The notes beneath the pieces are model-generated. The model was given only the letters and a program-made list of their open reading frames with translations, had not been told where the DNA came from and made no database searches. The translations under genes were made by a program, and so were the position numbers. A stretch of 61,272 nt of DNA, taken from NCBI GenBank assembly GCA_030726725.1, contig JANRDC010000025.1:1-61272 (forward strand), given 5' to 3'. Source of the stretch: Flavobacteriaceae bacterium (GTDB lineage: Bacteria > Bacteroidota > Bacteroidia > Flavobacteriales > Flavobacteriaceae). Positions 44,548 through 52,519 of this stretch are shown piece by piece (the stretch's first letter is position 1; each line of letters begins with the position of its first letter).

Positions 44548-44948
44548 GGTTGGAAAATCATTCTTTGATAGGCCTTTTCATATTTTTGAAAAGGCTTTCC
44601 TTTTTGGATCCATCCGCATTTTTCATACCAGATTACCTGGGGCAATCGCGCATCTAAAAACACGACTGATTTACGCTGCTCAAAACACCAATTCAGTGCA
44701 AGATCCAACAGAGCACTGCCGTATCCTTTTCTTCTATAGTTTTCTTGTGTGCCTAATTTTCTGATTTGAAACCCATCTGTAGTTTCAAAAATAGAGAGCA
44801 CCGCACGCCAACCTCCATCAGCCCAAACACCGAAGTGTTGGGCTGATTCATCTCCAGCGATAGCGCTGAAAGAGGCGGGCCGATCAGGCCATAAAATTTC
44901 TTGTCGGAGTTTTAAAACCTCTTGGAGTTCTATGACTTTGATTTCCAT
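44544..44948 (-). CDS. GNAT-family N-acetyltransferase
   Basis: A 134-aa acyl-CoA-dependent acetyltransferase. The acetyl-CoA-binding motif A is IRKLGTQENYRRKGYGSALLDLAL (Q/RxxGxG/A pattern RRKGYGSA), and a C-terminal YEKCGWIQKGKPF closes the fold. The substrate cannot be predicted. It is downstream of the M20 hydrolase gene by 15 bases. Confidence 0.9.
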   Translation of the reverse strand: MEIKVIELQEVLKLRQEILWPDRPASFSAIAGDESAQHFGVWADGGWRAVLSIFETTDGFQIRKLGTQENYRRKGYGSALLDLALNWCFEQRKSVVFLDARLPQVIWYEKCGWIQKGKPFQKYEKAYQRMIFQP

Positions 44949-44963
44949 CCAGATTCACATAAA

Positions 44964-46388
44964 TCAATGACCCTCTAGTGGTGCAGGACCTTCAATCATA
45001 GGGGTATAAACCTCATCGCCTTTACGCTCTTTAAATTCAGCTTTGATTTCTTGTACTAACTTAGGTTGTTGGAAAAGATCTACCATGGTCATTGACATGG
45101 CTTTTGCCGCTTGAATCATTCCTTTGTGCCCGATACTCATCCCGGAACAAGCCACCACAGCCCAAGAGTGCCATGGAGTGTCTTTCGGTGCTACGGTAAC
45201 ACTCAGGTTGATGTTGGGCACATTCCAACTCACGTCAGCCACGTCAGTTGATCCACCCATAGGGTGTTCCGCCGTGGGCAGCAAAGCATTGATACTGGCG
45301 TCCATACCCACTTGCGGTTTACCAGTAGCTTGTTGAATTTTCTTGGCAAATGCTTCTTCTTCAGGTGTATAGGTGAGCGGACCTAATAACTCCAGGTTTT
45401 TCTGCATGACTTCACCGCCGCGTCTATTGACCAACATTTCATAAATCCCTGAGATCAAAGTGATTTTGTAGTCTACATCAGCCATGATCGCTGCTCCTTC
45501 AGCCATCTCCTTAATGCGTTCGTATACAGGCATCATTCCGGTGCGTTTGGTGTCTCTGACACGCACCCATAGTCTGGAATAATCTGGAACCACATTCACC
45601 ACTTGACCACCATCTTGTATGTGGTAGTGAATGCGCAATGTGGGTTTTATGTGTTCTCTGTAATAATTGATACCCGTAGTGTACAATTCGAGGGCGTCTG
45701 AGGCAGATCTTCCGTTCCAAGGATCTCCAGAAGCGTGGGCGGCTTGGCCGTAAAATTCTACTTTAAAATCGACCAACGCCAGCGAGCTTTGCACATCAGC
45801 CTCGGTTTGAGCTCCTGGGTGCCAACTCACATTGACATCCACATCATCCCAAAGTCCAGCTTGTACCATCCAAATTTTGGCAAAGTATTTTTCCTCTGAA
45901 GGTGTGCCCAAAAATTTTACTGTGCCTTTTAATTTTCCCGACTCGATCTGTTCTTTGATGGCAATGGCAGCACCTAAACTCGCTGCGCCAAAAAGGTTGT
46001 GACCACATCCGTGTCCGGCCGCACCAGGATTTAGCGCTTCTTTTTCAGGACTCGCTTTTTGCGATATTCCTGGAAGGGCGTCGTATTCGCCTAGGATACT
46101 GATCACAGGTTGCCCACTGCCATAAGTAGCCGTGAATGCTGTGGGTATGCCAGCAACTCCACGAGTTACATTCATGCCTTGCGCCTCGGCATAGTCTGCT
46201 AAAATTTTGGCCGAACCTTGCTCCTCAAAGGCAGTTTCAGCCAATGCCCAAACAGAGTCACTCAGCTTTATCAGCGATTCTTTGTGTTGTTCTACTGATT
46301 GTATCACCGCTTTTTTTAAAGGGGATACTTTTTGGCCCCATCCCAATAAAGGAAGACAAGCCACTAGGGTACATAGGATTTTTTTCAC
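44964..46388 (-). CDS. M20-family amidohydrolase (AbgB-like), exported
   Basis: A 474-aa metal-dependent amidase. The signal peptide (MKKILCTLVACLPLLGWGQ) begins at a GTG. Metal ligands lie in ISILGEYDALPG, AAGHGCGHNLFGAASLG, GTPSEEKYFAK and the late DVSWNVPNINLS with WHSWAVVACS. The dimerisation domain with FYGQAAHASGDPWNGRSA is intact. It resembles AbgB, the aminobenzoyl-glutamate hydrolase subunit, but the substrate here is likely some N-acyl amino acid or similar amide. The Na+ symporter gene is 6 bases upstream. Confidence 0.92.
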   Translation of the reverse strand: MKKILCTLVACLPLLGWGQKVSPLKKAVIQSVEQHKESLIKLSDSVWALAETAFEEQGSAKILADYAEAQGMNVTRGVAGIPTAFTATYGSGQPVISILGEYDALPGISQKASPEKEALNPGAAGHGCGHNLFGAASLGAAIAIKEQIESGKLKGTVKFLGTPSEEKYFAKIWMVQAGLWDDVDVNVSWHPGAQTEADVQSSLALVDFKVEFYGQAAHASGDPWNGRSASDALELYTTGINYYREHIKPTLRIHYHIQDGGQVVNVVPDYSRLWVRVRDTKRTGMMPVYERIKEMAEGAAIMADVDYKITLISGIYEMLVNRRGGEVMQKNLELLGPLTYTPEEEAFAKKIQQATGKPQVGMDASINALLPTAEHPMGGSTDVADVSWNVPNINLSVTVAPKDTPWHSWAVVACSGMSIGHKGMIQAAKAMSMTMVDLFQQPKLVQEIKAEFKERKGDEVYTPMIEGPAPLEGH

Positions 46389-46394
46389 AGTTGA

Positions 46395-48083
46395 TTATTT
46401 AAGGTTATTAGTCATTTTAAAAAACCATTGAAGTTTGTACGAGCCAATAATGACCAATACACACCCCAATAGATTAAGCCATAAGTAAGACATCCAATCC
46501 GCTTGATAGACATAGATCACTGTGATTTGTGTGCCTATGGCGGACCAAAAAACAGCGCGCGCACCTATATTTTTGGTCAACATAGCCAATAAAAAGATGC
46601 CCAAAATATTTCCGTAGAATATTGAACCAATGATATTGACCAACTGAATCAAATTGTCAAAGAGGGATCCCCAACTAGCAAAACTTATGGCCAATAATCC
46701 CCAGAGCGCTGTACTCCCTTTGTTGATCCATACCTTTTGTTGTTCGTTGAGCGGATTTTTGAGTTGGGTCTCTACCCAATCAACTGCCGTGGTGGTTCCC
46801 AAAGCATTGAGCTCAGCAGCGGAGGAAGACATAGCCGCCGATAACATCACAGCAATCAGTAAACCGATTAATCCATGTGGCAAATAGGTGAGTATGAAAT
46901 GCAAAAACACAAAGTCTTTGTCGTTGGTTTCCGTGTTTGGATCAATGTGTTTGGACCAGTCAATTACTTTTGCTTCTAACTGAGACATTGAATCGTTGAT
47001 TTGCGTTAGGGCATTTCTTTGGCTGGAAAGCTCAAACGTTTTATCTACTAAAGAGGAGATGTAAAGGTCTTTTTTTTGTTCTTGTAGGGCAGTATAAGGT
47101 TGGTTGATTTGTTGCAATGAATCTCTATAGCTTGAAGTTTCGATGGTTTGTAACACCTGGGGGTTAAAATTGATCGGTTGAGGTGAAAACTGGAAAAAAA
47201 CATAGACCATCACTCCGCAAAAGAGTATAAAGAGTTGCATGGGTATTTTTAGTAAACCATTAAAAAACAATCCCCATTGACTCTCCTTGATGTTTTTTCC
47301 TGAAATATAACGCTGTACCTGGCTTTGATCGGTTCCGAAATAGGAAAGCGCTAAAAAAAAGCCTCCAGTAATTCCACTCCAAAAGGTATAGCGGTTGTTG
47401 GGGTCTATGGAAAAGTCAATCGTGTTTAGTTTTTCATTTTGATCAGCCAACATCAAAGCTTGGTCCCAACCGATACCCTCAGGCAGCAAGTGCCAGATAT
47501 ATCCAAATGCTAACCCCATGCCCATGAAGATAACAGCCATTTGCTGTTTCTGAGTAATATTTACCGCTTCTGTGCCTCCACTTACTGTATAGATGATTAC
47601 CAGTAATCCAATACCCCAAATCAGTGGTTTTAATGGCCAACCCAAGGCTGCTGAAAGTATAATTGCTGGTGCATAAAGCGTAATCCCAGCGGCAAGCCCT
47701 CTTTGTATGAGGAACAACAATGCAGTAAATAAACGCATTCTTCGATCGAATCGCTTTTCTAAAAACTCATAGGCCGTTTGCACCTTTTGATGGTAGTAGA
47801 GTGGAACAAATACAAAGGCGATCACCAACATCGCTAATGGAAGTCCAAAATAAAACTGGACAAACCCCATACCATCGGCAAATGCTTGGCCTGGGGTGGA
47901 CAGAAAAGTTATGGCACTGGCTTGTGTAGCCATCACAGAGATACCTATGGTCCACCAGGGAGTTTGGTGGTTGGAGCCGACATAGGATTCAGCAGAGGCT
48001 TTACCTCGGGTTTTGTACATGCCATAAACGGCGATAAACACTAAAGTTCCCAACAATATCCACCAATCAATCGCTTGCAACAT
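46395..48083 (-). CDS. Sodium:solute symporter (SSS family)
   Basis: A 562-aa inner-membrane transporter with about 13-14 helices. It shows the family start IDWWILLGTLVFIAVYG, GISVMATQASAITFLSTPGQ, ALSYFGTDQSQVQRYISGK (the conserved D-Q-S-Q-V-Q-R segment) and an extracellular loop of about 100 residues rich in Gln, around residues 300-390. Late helices contain AMSSSAAELNALGTT. It takes up an unknown solute with Na+. Its ATG directly abuts the stop of the PIG-L gene. Confidence 0.93.
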   Translation of the reverse strand: MLQAIDWWILLGTLVFIAVYGMYKTRGKASAESYVGSNHQTPWWTIGISVMATQASAITFLSTPGQAFADGMGFVQFYFGLPLAMLVIAFVFVPLYYHQKVQTAYEFLEKRFDRRMRLFTALLFLIQRGLAAGITLYAPAIILSAALGWPLKPLIWGIGLLVIIYTVSGGTEAVNITQKQQMAVIFMGMGLAFGYIWHLLPEGIGWDQALMLADQNEKLNTIDFSIDPNNRYTFWSGITGGFFLALSYFGTDQSQVQRYISGKNIKESQWGLFFNGLLKIPMQLFILFCGVMVYVFFQFSPQPINFNPQVLQTIETSSYRDSLQQINQPYTALQEQKKDLYISSLVDKTFELSSQRNALTQINDSMSQLEAKVIDWSKHIDPNTETNDKDFVFLHFILTYLPHGLIGLLIAVMLSAAMSSSAAELNALGTTTAVDWVETQLKNPLNEQQKVWINKGSTALWGLLAISFASWGSLFDNLIQLVNIIGSIFYGNILGIFLLAMLTKNIGARAVFWSAIGTQITVIYVYQADWMSYLWLNLLGCVLVIIGSYKLQWFFKMTNNLK

Positions 48084-50513
48084 TTACTGTTCGATTAGGT
48101 TGACAAATAACTTTAAAGCACCGGGTACTCCGTAGGGCAATTGCCTGAACAGGGATAATCCTGTATAGGTCCATCTGCCTTTTCCGTACTGAGCGACCAG
48201 TAAGGCACTTTCTAAAATTCCAGTATCCCGGTCTTTCATCTGCAGCAAAGACGCCCAATTTTTATCCCATTGGCTCGGGAAATAAAGTCCGCGCTCTTGA
48301 ATCCATCCTTGAAAATCATCTGGGGTTAAAGGATTTGGATGTTGGAGCATCGGATGAATGGGTTTGGAAAACAGGACATCAGCGTTTTGGTCTGTAACCC
48401 GATCACGGCCAATTGTCAGGGGATAGGGTCCCAGCTGAGTAGACTTTAAATCTGCAGTGGTGTTGTATTGCACCAACACATTCCCCCCTTGTTTTGCGTA
48501 TGCGAGCAACTCGTCGATCAACTGCTGGCTGTTGTTGTACACATTAAAAGCGCGAATGCCCACAACAATGGCCTTGCACTGCTGAAGCGAATTCTGGTTG
48601 AGTTCGTCGGGTTGAAGCAACTTTAATTCATATCCCAAAGAGGTGATCGCTTCTGGAATTTTATCGCCGGCTCCCGGAAGATATCCCACAACACCCCCGG
48701 TGTGGGCCAATGTTACGTTAACCGCCCTCATCTGGGCTTTTTTCACCCAAGCGGTTGTCGGAATATGTTCGTAGGCGATATATTGTACACTTTGGTTAAA
48801 TACGGTCTGTCCAGAAGTCAAATCTACCCCGATTGATCCGCTGAAGGGATCGCCGGATGAAGTCACCATAAATTCATGGATTCCCTGCTGTGCATTGACT
48901 ATTTGATTCGGGGTAGCGGACCAGCCTGATGGAAGATTTAAGGTGAGCGTTCCAGGTGCAACATCACCTGAACCTGTCAGCGAAACAGCTACTTTTTTCG
49001 TGGAATTCGGCGTCCAAATCCCCAAGGATTCAACAAAATCAACTTTGGTTTTTGGCAGGACTTGAAGGGGCTCAATGCGTTCTCCTAAGCTAGGATCGGC
49101 ATACCTGTAGGTGATAGGGATTGATTTTTTCAATTCAATTCCATCCACTTTCCAAGTCATGGTTAATTCTGTTCCTTGGGTAATCCAAGGTGCTCCAAGT
49201 GGATAATTTTCATCAATTTGATAACGTCCTTCCAATACAGGGTTTTCAAGCCAATAGGGAGTAGTATAGGGTGTGTTTTTGTCAAAAATCAATTCAAGTG
49301 GAACTTTAATATTCTTGGCTTGGTTGGTGAGTGTCGTTTTGTAGAGCAATTCATTTTGAAAACGGATTTCTATTTCTTGAGGCTGAACGACAGGATTTTG
49401 AAGATTAATTTCTAGGGTGAAATCAAGTTTTTCACCGGGAGCAGTTTCCCTCTTCTGGGTATGCGCTCCGAGGTATACTCCTTGAAAATCCATAATCAAT
49501 TGCGCCAATTCAGGAAGTTTCTTTTGCTTCCAGTAACTATTGGGTAGCCCTTCAAGCAAATCATAGGCTTGAATCAAATCAGGGACATGGTTTTTCGGGT
49601 TTTTAAAGTCAAAATCTTCGGTGATTTTTGAGACGATTGTACCCACTTTATCGCCCCCTGGTACGCGACTCCAAGTGGTGTTGATTCCAGAAAAAAGTTG
49701 ATCTTTTTCTGGCATGCTTCCTTGAATGAGTTCTAAATATTCTTTTTGTTCCTCTCGGACGCCTAGTCTGCCAAAACCTTGACACCTGTGTTGACTTGTG
49801 GCTAGCGCAGCGATTTCCCCATTGGCCATACCGAGTTCAGGATAATAGATCCCTGTTTCAATAGACATAAAACGCTTGGTATCGGCTACTTCTTCCAAAT
49901 TTCTAAAAAACCAGGGGGAGGTATTAAAGAAAACGCGTTGAGGGCTTTTAGCAGGATCTTCTGATTGAATCTTCTCCAGTGCTAACATCGATAAGATGGC
50001 TGAAGCGGTGTGTTGTCCATGAGTAGTTCCGGGTGTCCTGTGGTCAAAACGATGAATCACAATATCGGCCGGTTCCTCGATCAGATGCTGGCTCAATTCG
50101 TCAACCATATCTGCTGTGCCCCAGATCGCCAATGCTTCATCCGGATGCTTGGAGAAACCAAAATCTCTGGCAGAAGTAAACTTTTGTGTTCCTCGATCAA
50201 TACTTCGCGCGGCCTGAAGTTCTCTGGTGCGCAAAATACCCAAGGCATCGGAAAGCTCCGTACCGATTAAATTTTGGCCACCACCACCTCTAGTCATCGA
50301 AATATAGGTGACCTGAGCGTGTTTTTCATGGGTAAGATAACTGATCAGACGTGTGTTTTCGTCGTCTGGATGGGCTGCTATATAGACGACATGCCCCAGA
50401 AAATTGAAGGATTGTATGCGCTGATATAAGTCAGCAGTACTTTGATAAGTAGGGGTTTGTGCACTGAGTGTACGAACAAAAAAGCAAAAGATGAAAGCAA
50501 GTGCTAGACGCAT
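48084..50513 (-). CDS. Large PIG-L/LmbE-family deacetylase, exported
   Basis: An 809-aa protein with signal peptide MRLALAFIFCFFVRTLSAQ. Residues about 35-240 are the LmbE-like zinc deacetylase: YIAAHPDDENTRLISYL (AHPDDE) and HRFDHRTPGTTHGQHTASA (HxxH-type ligand). The middle is beta-rich. The last about 200 residues look like a glutamine-amidotransferase-like (GATase) fold (CKAIVVGIRAFNVYN, GGNVLVQYNTTADL). This architecture is frequent in Bacteroidota and distinct from BshB1. The likely job is removing acetyl groups from a sugar or glycoconjugate outside the cytoplasm. Confidence 0.9.
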   Translation of the reverse strand: MRLALAFIFCFFVRTLSAQTPTYQSTADLYQRIQSFNFLGHVVYIAAHPDDENTRLISYLTHEKHAQVTYISMTRGGGGQNLIGTELSDALGILRTRELQAARSIDRGTQKFTSARDFGFSKHPDEALAIWGTADMVDELSQHLIEEPADIVIHRFDHRTPGTTHGQHTASAILSMLALEKIQSEDPAKSPQRVFFNTSPWFFRNLEEVADTKRFMSIETGIYYPELGMANGEIAALATSQHRCQGFGRLGVREEQKEYLELIQGSMPEKDQLFSGINTTWSRVPGGDKVGTIVSKITEDFDFKNPKNHVPDLIQAYDLLEGLPNSYWKQKKLPELAQLIMDFQGVYLGAHTQKRETAPGEKLDFTLEINLQNPVVQPQEIEIRFQNELLYKTTLTNQAKNIKVPLELIFDKNTPYTTPYWLENPVLEGRYQIDENYPLGAPWITQGTELTMTWKVDGIELKKSIPITYRYADPSLGERIEPLQVLPKTKVDFVESLGIWTPNSTKKVAVSLTGSGDVAPGTLTLNLPSGWSATPNQIVNAQQGIHEFMVTSSGDPFSGSIGVDLTSGQTVFNQSVQYIAYEHIPTTAWVKKAQMRAVNVTLAHTGGVVGYLPGAGDKIPEAITSLGYELKLLQPDELNQNSLQQCKAIVVGIRAFNVYNNSQQLIDELLAYAKQGGNVLVQYNTTADLKSTQLGPYPLTIGRDRVTDQNADVLFSKPIHPMLQHPNPLTPDDFQGWIQERGLYFPSQWDKNWASLLQMKDRDTGILESALLVAQYGKGRWTYTGLSLFRQLPYGVPGALKLFVNLIEQ

Positions 50514-50541
50514 ATCTAGATATTTGCTTGAAGATAATCAA

Positions 50542-51138
50542 TTAAGCAATATATCCTAACGACTTCATTTTTTGGTAAAGCAGGGCAGTGGGTAAACCGA
50601 CCACATTGGTGTAGGAACCCTTGATCTCTTCAATCCCAATCAGTCCGATCCAATCTTGAATTCCATAAGCCCCAGCCTTGTCCATAGCTTGATCGCTGGC
50701 CACATAATGCGCAATTTCATCTGGGCTTAGCATGCCGAATTTAACCTCGGTGATTTGGTGAAAAACAGTTTGATGGTGTTGTGTAGTCAGGGCGACTGAA
50801 GTGATTACCTCGTGCCATTGGCCACTCATTTGGGTCAACATTTCTACAGCGTGTTGGGCATGAGACGGCTTGCCCAAAACCTGACCAGAGGACCAGACCA
50901 AGGTATCTGCAGTGAGCAAAATCTCATGCTTACCCAATCCATCTTTGAGCGGAATGGCTTTTTTAACAGCGATATAATCTGTAATGGATCCCGCTTGTAA
51001 TTCGATGGGGTAGGATTCATCTACTTCGGATACCCTTAGGGTGTAGGACCACCCCATAGATCGAATAAAAGCCTGTCTTCTCGGTGAATTAGTCGCCACA
51101 ACTAAAGTATACGGCGCTATGATCGATCCCGCTTCCAT
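50542..51138 (-). CDS. maf: Maf-family nucleoside-triphosphate pyrophosphatase
   Basis: A 198-aa enzyme hydrolysing dTTP/UTP or modified nucleotides. It has VVATNSPRRQAFIRSMGW (S-P-R-R), LLTADTLVWSSGQVLGKP (catalytic Asp) and DKAGAYGIQDWIGLIGIEEIKGSYTNVVGLP. ATG 51138 overlaps the upstream TGA by one base (TGATG); the reading from 51141 starts with TTG. It is the last gene of the DUF2520-HAD-maf unit. Confidence 0.95.
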   Translation of the reverse strand: MEAGSIIAPYTLVVATNSPRRQAFIRSMGWSYTLRVSEVDESYPIELQAGSITDYIAVKKAIPLKDGLGKHEILLTADTLVWSSGQVLGKPSHAQHAVEMLTQMSGQWHEVITSVALTTQHHQTVFHQITEVKFGMLSPDEIAHYVASDQAMDKAGAYGIQDWIGLIGIEEIKGSYTNVVGLPTALLYQKMKSLGYIA

Positions 51139-51665
51139 CAATCGTTATTGGCTTTGGCCACCCCAGGCCAATGCCCATTTACTTTCAACACCTGTTCAAT
51201 AACGTCCCGAACACAACCTTGTCCACCTAAGTGCGGAGAGATATAATCTGCGCTCATTTTGACCTCGGCTACTGCATTTTGAGGACAAGTGGATAACCCT
51301 ACCAATTCCATCACGGGTAAATCAGGCAAATCGTCTCCCATATACAGCACTTGACTGTGTTTTACACCTATTTTTTCGGTGTATTCGTGAAAAGGGGATA
51401 ATTTATGGGTAGCGCCCATGTAAATATCCTGAACTCCTAAAGCCTCAAACCTAGCTACAATGCCTGGATTTGTGCCTCCTGAAATCAAACACACGTGATA
51501 CCCAGCCTCCAGTGCTAGCTTAACAGCCAAACCGTCGCGGACACTTACGGAACGCAGCAAATGGCCTTCTTGAGTCACCAATACAGTGCCATCAGTAAAT
51601 ACACCGTCGATATCAAAAATAAAGGTGTTGATTTGGTGTAAATACTCTTTATAACTCTTTTTCAT
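51138..51665 (-). CDS. KdsC-like HAD phosphatase
   Basis: A 175-aa C0-type HAD hydrolase similar to KDO-8-phosphate phosphatase. Motif I is FIFDIDGVFTDGT (two catalytic Asp), motif II LISGG, and motif IV MGDDLPDLPVM. Small size without a cap domain is typical of tetrameric KdsC. It probably makes KDO for lipopolysaccharide, which fits an organism with LptD. ATG 51665 is preferred over a TTG at 51677. It overlaps the DUF2520 end by 17 bases. Confidence 0.9.
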   Translation of the reverse strand: MKKSYKEYLHQINTFIFDIDGVFTDGTVLVTQEGHLLRSVSVRDGLAVKLALEAGYHVCLISGGTNPGIVARFEALGVQDIYMGATHKLSPFHEYTEKIGVKHSQVLYMGDDLPDLPVMELVGLSTCPQNAVAEVKMSADYISPHLGGQGCVRDVIEQVLKVNGHWPGVAKANND

Positions 51666-52410
51666 GTCTTTGTACAATTGATTCGGTCATGGTTTGATAA
51701 ATCTGGGCGAGGGGATGATCCCCTAATAAAGCTAGGTGTTGTTCGAGGGTACTTCGATCATTTCTTCTTGCGGGACCAGTTTGTTGATGCCCTGTGCTAT
51801 CTTGGAGGGCAATGTCCAACGTTTTTTTGGCCAATGGGTGCAACAGCGCAAAATCACCTGAAGATTGCGCTACCCACGCTTGGGTCATACTCCAAATATG
51901 GTGGGTAAAATTGTTGATCATCACAGCAGCCAGATGCATCTCTTTCCTTTTCAGGTCATTGAGGTGGGTAGCGCTACTGCCCAGTACCTCGGCCAATGCG
52001 GTGAGCAAGGACAAATCCTCCTGATGTTGGGCATCGATAATCCAAGGAATTTGATCAGGTTGAGCAGGAGCGTCTAAGGAGAATGTCTGCAAAGGGTAGA
52101 AAACACCTATGCGCCCATGGGGACGCAACTTTTCTATAGAGGTGGTTCCAGAAGTGTGTACCAATAAACCGCTGAGGTGTGTCAATTGTTGCGCTACCTC
52201 TGCGATAGAGCTGTCGCTTACCGCGATAATGTGCACCATGGCTGGGCGTAGTTGAGCGGGATCAGCAATGCCTTTACCGCGACTCCAATCACCCAGGGAA
52301 TCCCTTGAACGCCCCAGTACACCCAAAACAGAAATGGATGTATTGGCTTCCATCAATCCAAACAATGTTTGGGCTACTCGACCTGTTCCGATGATGTTGG
52401 TGGTGATCAT
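51649..52410 (-). CDS. DUF2520 Rossmann-like dehydrogenase-type protein
   Basis: A 253-aa protein. The N-terminal nucleotide-binding half is ITTNIIGTGRVAQTLFGLM (GxGxxA/G), followed by IIAVSDSSIAEVAQQL and LVHTSGTTSI. A C-terminal helical domain (MHLAAVMINNFTHHIWSMT) is the DUF2520 part. It resembles ProC/ketopantoate-reductase folds; its reaction is unknown. A TAnnTTTG box sits 4 bases before the ATG. It begins the DUF2520-HAD-maf unit, divergent from ccsBA. Confidence 0.9.
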   Translation of the reverse strand: MITTNIIGTGRVAQTLFGLMEANTSISVLGVLGRSRDSLGDWSRGKGIADPAQLRPAMVHIIAVSDSSIAEVAQQLTHLSGLLVHTSGTTSIEKLRPHGRIGVFYPLQTFSLDAPAQPDQIPWIIDAQHQEDLSLLTALAEVLGSSATHLNDLKRKEMHLAAVMINNFTHHIWSMTQAWVAQSSGDFALLHPLAKKTLDIALQDSTGHQQTGPARRNDRSTLEQHLALLGDHPLAQIYQTMTESIVQRHEKEL

Positions 52411-52414
52411 GGAT

Positions 52415-52422
52415 CAAAAATA
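52415..52422 (-). promoter_or_regulatory. -7 box directly before the DUF2520 gene
   Basis: The minus strand reads TATTTTTG-ATCC-ATG. The -7 match is exact and the distance to the ATG is only 4 bases, as before mnmE (29226). No clear -33 TTG. A leaderless start is suggested. Confidence 0.4.
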
Positions 52423-52463
52423 AGCATTTGCCTGGGCTAAACACCTAGAATTTTATCCTCATT

Positions 52464-52499
52464 TTGTCGGTTTTTTCTGATCATAAGGGTGTATTTTTG
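52464..52499 (+). promoter_or_regulatory. Candidate ccsBA promoter
   Basis: TATTTTTG (52492-52499) is an exact -7 match 20 bases before the ATG. TTG (52464-52466) lies 25 bases upstream, longer than usual. Confidence 0.4.
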
Positions 52500-52519
52500 T
52501 GCTTGTTATACTCTGATCT

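Noticed and set aside
48084-50513. Large PIG-L protein as a second BshB
   Set aside because: It is exported, 809 aa long and has extra domains, unlike cytosolic BshB1/BshB2 of about 230 aa.
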